From Coenobita brevimanus (lineage: Eukaryota; Arthropoda; Malacostraca; Decapoda; Coenobitidae), in the NCBI GenBank assembly GCA_032717465.1, contig JAVRFU010000166.1:124001-188000 (forward strand): a stretch of DNA of 64,000 nucleotides, in the 5' to 3' direction. The notes under the pieces were generated by a model. It saw only the letters and a program-made list of their open reading frames with translations, was not told where the DNA came from and ran no database searches. The translations under genes and the position numbers were made by a program. How positions within the stretch are numbered: position 1 is the stretch's first letter; every line of letters begins with the position of its first letter. Below, piece after piece: positions 30,372 through 41,800 of this stretch.

Positions 30372-32277
30372 ATGTATAACAGAAATATAGGTGAGCGAAG
30401 TGAGTGCAAGAATTATCGGGCCTAAGTTTATTGAGTGTTATAGGGAAGGTATATAGAAGAATTATTATCGAGAAAGTAAGAGAGATATCATAAGTCCTAG
30501 TGAGTGATGAAGAGGGTGGCTGTAGGAGTGATGGAGGATGTGTGGATCAAATATATGCAGTAAAACAGTGCAGAAGGCTTGTGAGAAGCACTGGAAGGTG
30601 TTTATGGCATTCATGGATCTGGAAGAAGCATATGACAAAGTAAACAGAGAAGGATTGTGGAAGGTTTTGCGCATGTACAGTGTAGATGGTAAGCTGCTAG
30701 GTGCTATCAAAAGTTTTTATGATGGTGGTGAAGCATGTGTAAGGGTAAATGGGCACTTAAGTGAATGGTTCATGATTGGTGTGGGCGTGCGACAAGGTTG
30801 TGTGATGTCCCCTTGGTTGTTCATAATATAAGTGGATTGGATGATGAGAAAAGTAAAAACACAAGTAATGGAGAGAGGATTGGCATTGGCAATAAATGGC
30901 AATAGATGGAATACCTCAAATTCATTATATACTGATGATGCAGTACTACTTGAAAATACCTTACAAGAGCTTGGTAGACTAGTGTAGAGTTTTGCTGATG
31001 TCTGTGAGCATCATGCCTTGAGAGTAAATGAAGAAAAGAGTAAAGTTATGGTTATTCAGAGAGAAAGTGACTCCCAGTGTGATGTTACAGTGAATAGAGA
31101 GAGACTAGAATGTGTGAGAGAGTTCAAATACCTGGGCACAGTTATAGAAAAGAGAGGAAAATGTGCCAAAGAAAGTTGAGTGACACAAGGTAGGAAAGTA
31201 CTGTACAGTAGTTGGTGCAATGAAGGCCTTGGTAAGAAACAGAGGCTTGAGTGTTGCTGCTGCTTGAGACTTACATGAAGAAGTGTTAGTGCCAACTTTA
31301 ACATATGGGTGGGAGACTATGGTGTGGCATGAAAATGAAGTCAAGAGTGAGAGCAGTGGAAATGGGACTGCAGAGGAATGTATATGGAGTGCAGAGATTG
31401 GATAGGATACGAAATAATGTGATTGGTGAAAGGTGTAGAGCAGCATTTCTTAACCTTTTCTGACCTCAACGCCCCCCTTGTAATAAGGTCTCAGTCCAGC
31501 ACCCCTCTACATCTGGTTACTGGGACTGCAGTTGCTACACTACTGCAGGGTTAAATTAAAGCGAAGTACTGCCTGACAGTTTATTTTATACTGTCTCCAA
31601 AAAAATAAAAAAATAAAAAAAATAAAAATAATAATAATAATAATAATCAAGGATGCCAATACTAAGCAAATCCAGTAAGAAAAAATATAATGCAGCATTT
31701 TCCAGCAACCCCTAAAATTGATTTCAGTACCCCCTGGGGGTGCTAGCACCCCAGGTTAAGAAACGCTGGTGTAGAGTGAGGAAGTCTGTGGACACCAGAA
31801 TCAAAGAGGGTGTACTGAGATGGTATGGTCATGTGGAGAGAATGGATAACAATAGAGTGGTGAAAAGGTATATCTGAACGAATTTGAAGGAAGGAGGAGG
31901 TGAGGTAGGCCAAGGAGAAGGTAGAGGGATATGGTGGAAAGGTGTGTGAGGAAGAGAGGTATGGAAGTCAGTGAGGCTAGGGGACTAACAAGAGATCGAG
32001 CTGGCTGGATGAATATTGTGAGGAGATGCACATGATCAGGGATTTGGCACCCCTTTTGATGTGACAACTTTCGGATTGACTCTATCAGATACGTTTATGT
32101 GAGACTGCAGAATGTGGTGAAAGTTTTTGATGTATCAAATGGAGCCAGGATTCTGGGGGCTTGAATGATGAGTGAATGGAAACGTGGCCCATTGGAGTGG
32201 GCAAATTTGGGCTGTCTGGACATTGCTACTCCTCACCCTGCCCTAGGGTGGTAAAGGAGGCCCAGATGATGATGATG
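30372..32277 (+). mobile_element. RTE-B LINE, 5' truncated copy 2, carrying a hAT MITE
   Basis: It starts at 'ggtgagcgaagtgagtgcaag', the same point in the ORF as 28741 in copy 1. It runs through AFMDLEEAYDKVNREGLWKV (30610-30665), GVGVRQGCVMSPWLF (30777-30822), a YTDDAVLL-like sequence (30929) where the catalytic box is altered from YADD, and the post-RT region. The 3' UTR ends in GATGATGATGA (32265-32277). Both RT and downstream region contain stops. A 328-bp MITE lies at 31441-31768. Confidence 0.82.
31441..31768. mobile_element. hAT-superfamily MITE with 8-bp target duplication
   Basis: The ends are CAGCATTTCTTAACC and the complement CAGCGTTTCTTAACC (14 of 15 match). Both sides are bordered by the same octamer GTGTAGAG (31433-31440, 31769-31776), the target length of hAT elements. 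The interior is non-coding with an AT-rich simple-repeat centre (AAAAATAAAAA and AATAATAAT, 31595-31648). The second half has a short palindrome GGGGGTGCTAGCACCCC near the right end (31736-31752). Confidence 0.93.
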
Positions 32278-32361
32278 AATATTGTGTTCCAAACTAGTGA
32301 GTTCGTAGTGCAACATATCAGTTGTGATGTCTGTCTCCTTCCTAATAATTTTATCTTTTAG

Positions 32362-32610
32362 CTAATCAAATGGAAGGGTTTGTTTTTAAGTTCCATTCCC
32401 TTGAGTTGGCCCCACAGCCAAGAAAAGCTCTCATGGTATCTCAGGAGAAGTACAAAGCAGTCACCACTCAGGTTCAGCAAGCTCCCTGGATCATTGCATT
32501 TGATCAACTGATGGCCAGTCAGCACAATGCTGATGGGAGAAAAGCACTTCCTTTTCAGAATGTGATTTTTAATTCAAACATCAGTAGCTTCTCATATGTT
32601 GTACATAACT
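32362..32610 (+). CDS. Unassigned exon-like coding segment
   Basis: It is preceded by an acceptor-like ATCTTTTAG (ending 32361). The open frame encodes NQMEGFVFKFHSLELAPQP, KALMVSQEKYKAVTTQVQQ, APWIIAFDQLMASQHN and then DGRKALPFQN. Composition is protein-like, with hydrophobic and charged residues alternating and no transposon motif. It lies between TSR1 exon C and the first GFM1 exon, on the same strand, but matches neither protein as I know them. A possible donor is AAT|GTGATT near 32563, otherwise the frame ends at TGA 32608. It may be an exon of an unrecognised gene or of a diverged mobile element. Confidence 0.4.
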
Positions 32611-32920
32611 GACATATACCGAAGTTTTTAATTATGGAGTTTCATTAATAACGGAAATATTGATGTTATTTTTGGGCCTGAAAGTAGCTAATCACCCCTT
32701 ATTATATGATACCGGTGCTTTGCCTGAATTTTGTGGGTAATGTGACTGTACTGGACAGTGGGGGGAAAAAAAAAATCCCATGGACTACTCCTTTTGCCCA
32801 AAACTTACCTCACTGTACTCTTGTAATGAATGTGATACAGCATTAATTATGTACACACCTGATGGTGTAATTACCAACATATTATAAGATTGAAGAGTTG
32901 ACATAGCTACCTATATATCT
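32611..32920. other. No feature recognised
   Basis: AT-rich spacer between the unassigned exon and an antisense RTE-A copy, with a short A run at 32768-32776. Confidence 0.4.
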
Positions 32921-32921
32921 A

Positions 32922-35590
32922 ACTATCTATAGCCTGACGCCCTAATCCCGCAAAGGGTGGCCGCAGACAAAACACCTCCAAGTCGCTCTGTCACCCACCA
33001 TTTGACTACCCTCCCCCCAGCTCACTCCCCCCTCCCTCATATACCTCTCAACTCCATCCCTCCACCTCATCCTCGGTCTACCCCTCCCTCTCCCTCCCTC
33101 CACCTCACCTACATACACCGTCATAGTCAGTCTTTCATTCTCCATTCTCTCCACATGTCCAAACCACCTCAGTGTGTTTCTCTTAATCTTCCCAACCACA
33201 TCACATCCACCCCACAACGTTCCTTCACTTCTTCATTCGTCAACCTGGCCCTCCACATCTCTCCACATGCTTCTCTCAAGTAACTCATTTCCACTGCTCT
33301 CACTCTTGACTTGTTCCCCTCTTGCAAGGTCCGTGCCTCGCTTCCATACGTCAGGGTAGGGATCACAATACTATCATGCAGTGACTTCTTAACTTCCAGC
33401 TCACCTCTCTTTTTCTCATCACTGCTTTCAGTGAACCAACAACCTTCCTTCCCTGCTGTACCCTTTCACGCACTTCATCCCCCAAAGTTCCATCCTTACT
33501 CATCACACTACCCAAGTACTTGAATGCACTCACACTCTCCATATCCTCACCATCCAACCCCACTGTATATTCTGTGACTTCATTCCTCTCAAACACCATA
33601 ACTTTACTCTTGTTTACATTAACTTTCAGATTCCTCCTCCTACACACTGTCCCAAATTCATTCACGAAACCTTGCACCTCCCATTCATCTTCACTCAACA
33701 ATACTGTATCATCAACAAACAGCAACACCTGAATCTTCCAAATCTCACCCTCATTCTTTAGAGCCACCCCAACATCCACTGCCCTATCTTGCACGTCCTT
33801 TATAACCCCATCCATGTATATATTAAACAGCCATGGAGACAGCACACAACTCAGTCCCACATTGAGATCAAAGAACTCACTCAGCTCACCATCCACTTGC
33901 ACTGTAGCCCTAGCTCCTTCATACATACTTTTCACGGCACTCAACAATTTCCCCTCCACTCCATATATTCTCAGTACCTTCCACATACCTTGCCTATCTA
34001 TTCTGTCATAAGCTATCTCCAAGTCTATGAAGGCAGCATACATTTTCTTTCCCTTCTCTAGATACTTCTTCACTTAACGTCTTCGAACAAACATCTGATC
34101 TACACACCTTTTTCCCTTCCTAAATCCCCCTTGTTCTTCACCAACTAGCTCCTCTGTCATATGCCTAACCCTATCAATGAGTATTCTACCATATATTTTT
34201 CCAGTCACACTAAGAAGGCAATTACCCCTATGGTTACCACATACTTCTCTCTCCCCTTTTCCTTTGTATAAAGGAACAATTATACCTGATTTCCAGTCCT
34301 GTGGAACCCTTCCCTCTTCCCGAGCCAATCTTCACAACTTCCATATCCACTCCACAACAATCTCACCCCCATACCTCAGCATTTCACCACACACTCCATC
34401 AATCCCTGGGGCCTTTCCCATCTTTATCTTCTTCATCGCTTCCACTACTTCTGCCCTACTGATCTCTTCCTCTCTCCTCTCATCTCTTCTTCTCCCAGCC
34501 ATTCCCCAACCACTTATACTCACACTGCTCTCACTCTATACATTCAACATATCCTCAAAGTGCTCCTTCCATCTCCTCAATTTCTCTCTTCTCCACCAAC
34601 AATCTATTATTCCTTTCTTTCACTCCCCTACTATTTCCCGTTTCACACTGCCTTGCTTTCTTTACCTCCATCCAAAACAATTTCTTACTCTTCCTCCATT
34701 TCACACTCAGATTCCTCCCAAACTCTTCATCCACTTTCTTCTTACTCTCCTTCATCAGTCTCTTAACCTCCCTTCTCCTGCTCACATATCTCTCTCTCTT
34801 CTGTCTCTCATCTTCTCCCTTACCTCTACTCGCTAACCATTCACCATATGCCTTCTTCTTTTGTTCCACAGCTTGTTTCACCTCATCATTCCACCATGCT
34901 GTCCCTTGCACACCCTTGCATCTTCTCCTCACTCCACAAACTGCCTCACACGCTGCACCTATCTCTTCCGTGAATATCTTACATATGTCCTCCACCCCTT
35001 CCATCTGCTCTAGCTCATACCTTCCCAATCTTTCTTCCACTATGCTCTTATACTTTGCCATTTTCTCACTATCTTGCACCTTCTCCACTCTTTTCAGAGG
35101 AGCTGTTTCCTCTTGTCTTCCCCTTCGTCTCTTCAACCATTTTCTTTGCAACTTTACCTCGGCCATGACTAAGTGATGGTCCGAGACTCCATTCCCCCAC
35201 CCTCTCCACACTCTTGCATCCAACACTTGTCTTCTCATTCACTCATCCACACACACTTAGTGTGTCGTTGCCTTTCGTTCAACAAGTTCACCATCCATCC
35301 TCCTCATTACTCTCCATGTATACCTGTGGATCATCTTATGCTGAAAGTAGGTGTTGGCTATTGTCAACGCCTTACCAACACAGATGTCCACCAAAGCACT
35401 ACCATTCCCATCTACTGGCACACCCCACTGACCAACCACTCCATCCACTCATACATTCCCCACTTTGCCATTCATGTCTCCAATCAAAAGCACTCATGCT
35501 CCTCACAAATTTGTCCATACATGCATCTACACTCACCCAAAACTCATCTTTCACTCTTGCCACTTGGTCCTCTGTATATACGCTAATATA
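32922..35590 (-). mobile_element. RTE-A LINE, long 5' truncated copy
   Basis: It begins with the GATA-type tail (CTATCTATAG) and 'gcaaagggtggccgcagac'. It covers, in several open minus-strand pieces, the C-terminal motif GHVERMENERL (33150), RT (34073-33363: AYDRIDRQGMWKVL; the catalytic box reads FVDD instead of FADD), GGFRKGKRCVDQ (34100), GKAPGIDGVCGEML (34380), the linker (35238-34555) and part of the endonuclease, with GNGVSDHHLVMAE (35180) and VARVKDEFW (35555). It is truncated within the endonuclease at about 35590. Frame changes at about 33170-33370, 34074, 34330 and 34530 inactivate it. Confidence 0.88.
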
Positions 35591-35900
35591 TGATCTCTTA
35601 GATTGGAAAAAAGGAATACTTACATCATCCTCTTCCTTTATTTTTATCATTTCCTATTTTTCCCAACCAATGTTGAGACAAAGTAGGTTTCATAGAGCAA
35701 GGAAAAAACCTGATTGGCAAAGGTACAGAATACTGGCCTAGCACAGTGCAGTAGCTATAAACAGTAGGTGTAAAAGGTGTTAGGCTGCATACCAGTGTTC
35801 AGTAACCTATCAGTGGTTTGTGTGTGTGTGCTAATGTAGGAAGAGATTGATTGATTGATTTTGATGTATTATGTCACTTGTTATGGTTACCACCACACAG

Positions 35901-36093
35901 AGGAGAAGACCCCCAGTCCATCAGACCTTTTGAGTGCAATCTGTCGTTGCTGCAACGCCCTATCCTTCACCCCAGTGTTAGTGGGGACAGCACTCAAGAA
36001 CAAAGGAGTTCAGCCGTTACTGGATGCAGTGCTTGACTACTTACCCAACCCATCACAAGTACCTAACTATGCACTCAGGCCTAACAAACAAGG
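35901..36093 (+). CDS. GFM1: GFM1 mitochondrial EF-G1, exon at end of G domain
   Basis: GFM1 is the mitochondrial translocation GTPase that moves tRNA and mRNA through the mitoribosome. This exon (acceptor ACCACACAG, donor CAAGG|GTAAGC at 36094) encodes [14 protein letters not shown], then [18 protein letters not shown] and [18 protein letters not shown]. These match the end of the G domain and the junction to domain II of animal GFM1. The conserved stretch that in relatives reads I-R-R-A-T is replaced by ICRCCNAL, which suggests a local double frameshift, sequencing error or decay. Phase 2 at the end joins correctly with the next exon. The N-terminal GTPase exons are absent from the window. 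Confidence 0.9.
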
Positions 36094-36994
36094 GTAAGCA
36101 GTAGTGAGATTTTCTTGATAATGTCTTATCTAAATACAGTCATAGGATCTTGTGTCATGCAGACTTTGGATATACAGTACTGTGTAGGATTGAAAATAAT
36201 CTCTTTTGTGGTTGTACTCCTTGTTCATCATCATCATGCCACTTTCTTTTTCCACCCACTAGTGGGGTGAAGTACAGTCAGAAAAGTCAGGAAAAGAAAT
36301 TAACTTGAATGTGAGAGAACTGATCAAAAGCATGCCCATTGAAATTGACCACACTCTCATTCAGTCACTATTTAAACCTCCAGAATCCTGACTGCCGTGT
36401 AGGCACACTTTTCCATACGTATGCTCTTGTTAATTACTTATAAGACACACACAGTCTAACAGCCTGACAACTGTCAAGTTAAGGATGGCAAACCCTTGTC
36501 ATGAACTCTTCCCTATAAAATTCACCTAAGGAGTTCCATCCCTTGTCAATTCCCTCAAGTCACCACCATCCTTACTTCTCTTCCTTGCATAAGCCTCTTG
36601 TGCATGAAATATGAATAAAAATGCATGGCCTTTCCTGACACACATCCTTCAGATGTCTCCTGAAAGTAGCAGAAATAAAGTACACAGGATGTCAATGGAT
36701 TCAGGGGTAATCTTAGTGTTTGATATTTCCAGAGGGAAAGAGAAATTGTGACTGCAAGCATGGTAACTAGCTATATAAGTATAATTTTGTGATAGGAAAC
36801 ATATCTACAGATATAAAGTCAGTAGTTTGTGGCAACTGTTGTGAAGAAATTAGCTGGATTAGCCCTCACTTCATAGAAGATATTAGCTATACTATGACTG
36901 ACCTCTATATCGGGATTCCTGATGAGAAACTATTGCATCATTTTTATATAAGTCATTGATTCAAGTAGTTAACCAAAGTATGTGATGTACCCAG
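36094..36994. other. GFM1 intron, no feature recognised
   Basis: Intron between two GFM1 exons with phase-compatible ends. No transposon protein was seen; a CATCATCAT-type short repeat lies near 36228-36237. Confidence 0.6.
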
Positions 36995-37163
36995 AGGGGA
37001 GGACAGAGTGTTGCTTCACCATGCTCGGGATTCCAGCCATCCCTTTGTAGGCCTGGCCTTCAAGCTGGAGGCTGGCAAGTTTGGACAGCTTACGTATGTG
37101 AGGGTCTACCAGGGCTGTCTCAAGAAGGGTGAATTCATATATAACACCCGCAGCAAGAAAAAG
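36995..37163 (+). CDS. GFM1: GFM1, exon in domain II (GC splice donor)
   Basis: The acceptor GTACCCAG ends at 36994. The two bases left from the previous exon plus A give Gly, then [39 protein letters not shown] and [17 protein letters not shown] follow. This is the beta-barrel of domain II and matches animal GFM1 throughout. The donor is AAAAAG|GCAAGT, a GC-AG intron boundary rather than GT. The next exon resumes the protein exactly in phase 0 (V-K-V-S-R-L), so this donor is well supported. Confidence 0.93.
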
Positions 37164-37187
37164 GCAAGTATTGTACGCTGTTGTTGT

Positions 37188-37345
37188 TGTTGTGGCCCCA
37201 GGCTTATGTGGTTATGAACTTGGTGGACTCCAGCTGAAGTTGCCCTTTTCCTGCAGTCCACCATCCTCCTTTCAGGGGATTGGGAAGGAGTTGAAGGGCA
37301 TTTGTATAGCTGTTCCAGGCAGTGGAGCCGCCCAGTTGCAGTAGT
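37188..37345 (+). repeat. R2 dispersed repeat, copy 4 (GFM1 intron)
   Basis: TTGTTGTTGTTGTGGCCCCA head (37180-37200), then 'gaacttggtggactccagct' and 'gcagtccaccatcctccttt'. This is the clearest copy together with 38150-38320. Confidence 0.65.
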
Positions 37346-38145
37346 CCCTTCCCCTTCATGCCCCTGCTGGGTTTGGTTATTCATGAAGAGCAGATGTTCA
37401 TTCTTCAAAAACATCTGAGAAGTGCTGGAAAGCATTGATGGGGTTCCATGTGATGCATTGTTTCTCACCCTGCAACTCTTCCTGTGCTTTCTCGTGTGGC
37501 CTTGCTAACTGCCGATGGTTGTGAGCCATTTGGCTCCTAAGGTTTCAGATTTACGAGCCAAATAAATTTGTAGTAGCCAAACTGATTAGGGGAGGGGGGG
37601 AGATGTGAGCCAGTTCTGTTCTTCAGGGGGCCTAGTGGTGTACAATGGGCACCTATTAAATGGGAGGGGGGTGACAGTGTGGGACCAAGGGTCTTACTAA
37701 GGGGGTCTGACCCCCACAGCCCTCTCATGGAGAAGCAACTGATGGTAACCCATTTTGGACCAGGGGAGCCTGATGCTTGGCTACTGCAGTTCAGGACTCA
37801 GATTAACAAATACATTTACAGTTTATTCTCTGTACTAACTACCTGTATATTTGTTATTGTTGGAGGGTCAAGAAGATCGTAGACTCCAAGTCTCTTGTTC
37901 ATCATGCAAAAACAAGTATTAATTATGAAAGTTATCATGATTTTTTTCTCTGAAGAAGGACAGTGCTAAGAATGTAGAAACATCTTGTATCTCTTCTTGT
38001 TGCTGCAAATCAGAATCCAGGTTAAATGAGGGACTTGCTTGTGGAATACTGGCCCTTTTAATTAGGAAACTACATTAGCATGAAGGAAAGGCTTAGTGTA
38101 AGAATAGTGATAAAATGTTGTACGTCTGAAATATTATGTCTGTTG
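37346..38145. other. GFM1 intron, no feature recognised
   Basis: Intronic sequence with G-rich runs (37589-37601, 37660-37672) and no recognisable element. Confidence 0.4.
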
Positions 38146-38149
38146 TTTT

Positions 38150-38320
38150 GATTCCAGGCTTATCTAGACATGAATGCAATGGACTGTAGGTTGAAGTTGC
38201 TGTTCTCCTGCAGTCCACCATCCTTCCTTTGGGGTGAGGGGTTGGGGGGGGGGGAGTTGAGGGATATTTGTATAATAAGGCAGGGATTGCCTGGTTATAT
38301 TAGTGTCAACATATAAAGGC
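38150..38320 (+). repeat. R2 dispersed repeat, copy 5 (GFM1 intron)
   Basis: 'ccaggcttatctagacatgaa', then 'ggttgaagttgctgttctcc' and 'gcagtccaccatccttcctt', followed by a G run (38246-38257). It lies in the same intron and orientation as copy 4. Confidence 0.65.
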
Positions 38321-38380
38321 ATCCTTGCAAATACTGTGCATTGTGGTATAGCATCATATAACACATTGGTTGCCTTTCAG

Positions 38381-38525
38381 GTTAAGGTGTCGAGGCTGGT
38401 GCAGATGCACAGCAACAACATGGAGGACGTGGACATTGTGTATGCTGGCGACATCTGTGCAATGTTTGGTATTGACTGTGCCTCAGGGGACACCTTCACC
38501 AACACCCAAACTGGAAATGTTCATG
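38381..38525 (+). CDS. GFM1: GFM1, exon at domain II/III border
   Basis: The acceptor TTGCCTTTCAG ends at 38380. The exon encodes [40 protein letters not shown] and NTQTGNVH, the end of domain II in GFM1; the block AGDICA-FGID is strongly conserved in EF-G proteins. The best donor is CATG|GTAAAG at 38526, which leaves one base, but the next recognised exon begins in phase 0. A weaker donor AAAT|GTTCAT at 38519 would restore the frame while dropping two residues. Otherwise a tiny exon is missing. Confidence 0.88.
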
Positions 38526-38529
38526 GTAA

Positions 38530-38534
<5 letters not shown>

Positions 38535-38566
<32 letters not shown>
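38535..38566. repeat. Poly(T) run
   Basis: About 32 T in a row immediately downstream of a GFM1 donor. It could be the inverted poly(A) of a retroposon, but no retroposon body was recognised next to it. Confidence 0.85.
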
Positions 38567-38568
<2 letters not shown>

Positions 38569-38599
38569 CCTATAATTGGCACAGCTTTTACTCTTATAG

Positions 38600-38790
38600 C
38601 TTACTTCATGCAGCTTGGTGGGAGAGGGGAAAAATGCTACAGCTCTGCATCTTTTTCACAGCATTTCTTCATGACTGACATGACATTGTAATGTTAATTT
38701 AGTGTTAGCAGCCCACTTTTCAAGCGGGAGAAATGGCAATTTTAGGCCAGGAGTAGACTGTAGCACTGGTCGAACAAGGCAGTACTCCCA
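38600..38790 (+). repeat. R3 dispersed repeat, copy 1
   Basis: 'gcttacttcatgcagctt', 'ctctgcatctttttcacagc' and 'ggcaattttaggccagg' recur in the same order at 43050-43250. Non-coding. Confidence 0.55.
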
Positions 38791-38829
38791 AGGTGGGTGG
38801 AATGCTGATGACAAGGAGAGCTGGAGCTC

Positions 38830-41800
38830 CTGTTTCATCAGCCCTCGGGACTAGCTCCCGACCATCCCCCTTTGCTGAACTTTTTCAGTGTCTCAGTAAC
38901 ACGGAGAGTAGGCCAGCATGCTTTCCAATACAGATTTCTCTTACTATCAACACCAAACTACAAGCACAGTACACACTACACTTCCGTTTACAAAATTCAA
39001 CAATCATGGTGTCTTTACACACAGCCTTGGAGTCCCCAGGGGGGGGAACATAAATGCCCCCACCTTCCTTCCGCCCCTCTCCCGGTGACGACTTGAGTTG
39101 CCTGGAACCACTGTCTGACTCACTTCTTCTTCATTTCTGCAACATTCGTTGCCTTTCCACCAACTTTTGCTCTGTTGAGCACCACCTCTCTTTCTCTAAA
39201 CCTCACCTTCTTTTCCTGAGACTCAGCTGTCTGAGACAACTGACAGCAAACCCTTTTCTGTATCCTCCTACTTTCCCTATACTCATTTCAAAGCCAGAGG
39301 TGGCTGTTATGTATATATACGCAACGACTTATCTTCTTCTCGTGTTCTTGAACTCAGTTCTTCTGAATTCTCAACACTCTGGCTTCAGCTTTCCTGTCAC
39401 TTTCTGACTCTGAATTCTCAACACTCTGGCTTCAGCTTTCCTGTCACTTTCTGACTAAATATATCTGCGCTGTTTACTTCTCTCCTAAGTCTACTGACTA
39501 TCAAAAATTCTTTGACTATCTTACTTCTATGATGGAACACATTCTATCCATTTCTCCTTTCTCTGAAATCTCCATTTTAGGAGATTTTAATGTTCACCAC
39601 CACCTTTGGCTCTCCTCTCCTTTCACTGATCCACCTGGTGAACAAGCCTACACCTTTTCTATCCTCAGTGACCTAGAGCAGCTTGTATAGCACCCTACCC
39701 GTATCCCTGACCACCTTGGAGAGAGCTCCAACATACTTGACCTCTTCCTTACAACTAATCTTTCTGCTTACACTGTTAATCATTTCTCTCCATTGGGCTC
39801 CTCCGATCACAACCTTATCACCTTAACTTGTCCTGTCACTCCGGTACGGCCTTTGGACCCTCCAAAGAAACGTCGTCTGTGGCACTTTGGAGCTGCAGAT
39901 TGGGAGGCCCTCAGGCAGTACTTCTTTGATTTTCCGCAGAATGATTATTGCTTCCATGGCCGGGAGCCATCTGAGGGTGCCTTGCGCATTACGGAGGTTA
40001 TTCTCTCAGGCATGGAAGCATACATTCCTTTCTCATACCCTTTGACTAATGCAAGAAAGCCTTGGTTTAATCACGCATGTTCTAATGCTGCCAGCAACAA
40101 GGAGAGGACCTATGAAAGGTACCGGAGCCAACCCACCCCTGAATCACATCTTTTTATACGTTTCCGCCCGGAATTGTGCGGTCTGTTCTTCGCTCTGCTA
40201 AAAATAATTTCATCCATACTAAATGCTCTCAACTCTCCAACTCGAATTCTTCTCGCTCCTTCTGGCACCTTGCCAAAAACCTTTCTAACAACTTTACCTC
40301 ATCATCCTTCCCTCCTCTTTTCTACTGTGATTGCTTTGTAGCTATTTCTTCTACTGATAAAGCAGATCTCTTTGCTCAGACTTTCTCCTCCAATTCCACC
40401 TTAGACGATTCCAGTGCTGTTCCTCCATCATTTCCCCCCTCTGACTTCCTCATGGCTGACATTAAAATTTCTTCAGCTGATGTATTTTCTGCCATCACAG
40501 GCCTCAATACTAACAAGGCATATGGGCCTGATGGAGTCCTGCCTGTTGTTCTCAAGAACTGTGCTTCTGTGTTTACACCCTGCCTAGGCAAACTCTTTCA
40601 CCTTTGTCTATTAACTTGTACCTTTCCATCTTGCTGGAAGTTTGCTCTCATTCAGCCAGTCCCAAAGAAGGATAACCATTCCCAACCTTGTAACTATCGT
40701 CTAATTGCTTTAACATCCTGTATCTCAGAAGGTTTCGAGTCAGTTCTTAATAGAAAAATTTTAAAGCATCTCTCCTATCACAACCTTTCTGATCGTTAGT
40801 ATGGGTTCTGTCAGGGACGCTCCACTGGTGATCGTCTCACCTACCTTTCAGACTCCTGGTCATCCTCCTTTCGGGACTTTGGCGAAAGCTTTGCTATTGC
40901 ACTTGATATCTCAAAGGCTTTTGATCGAGTTTGGCATAAATCTTTAATTTCCAAACTGCTCTCTTAATGTTTCTATCCTTCTATCTGTGCCTTCACCTCT
41001 AGCTTCCTTTCTGATCATTCTATAGCCGCCGTTGTAGACGGCCATCGTTCTTCTCATAGATGTATCAACAGTGTTGTTCCTCGGGGCTCTGTCCTATCAC
41101 CAACTCTCTTCCTTTTATTCATCAATGACCTTCTAAGCTGTACATCTAACCCTATCCACTCATATGCTGATAACTCCACCCTTCACCTTTCCATTCGGTT
41201 TCTGCAACGTCCATCTCAGCAGTTACTTCAACAAACAAAGGATGAGGCTATGGCACACCTAATGTCTGACTTGGCTCGTATCTCTGACGGGGGTAAAAAT
41301 AATCTGGTTGTTTTTAATGCTAGTTCTTAAAACTATCAATTCGACAAAATCTTCCACAGGTGTACTCATTAATGTTAAATAATATTCAGCTTAATCCTGC
41401 ATCATCCTTGAACATGCTTGGGGTTTCATTTACTCAGGACTTGTGTTGGAAAGATCATATTGCATCTCTTGGAAAATCTGCTTCTAAGAGATTAGGTGTG
41501 CTAAGTCGACTCCGTTCCTTCTTTACCCCTGCACAGGTGTTGTCTCTATACAGGGGTTTTATCTGCCCCTGTGTGGAGTACAACTATCGTGTGGGGAGGT
41601 TCCCCACATACAGCTCTTCTCAATAGGGTGGAGTCAAAGGCTTTTTGTCTCATTAACTCTCCTCCTCTTACTGACTCCCTTCAACCTGTCTCTTCGCCGC
41701 ACTGTTGCATCTTTATCTCTTTTCTATTGCTACTTCAGTGGTCACTGCTCCTCTGAACTGTCTGCATGTATTCCTCCACCTCTACGATGGGCGCTTAGCA

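Noticed and set aside
33957..34836. Plus-strand open stretches at 34177-34836 and 33814-34061
   Set aside because: Shadow frames of the antisense RTE-A copy. The minus strand has the RT motifs in order.
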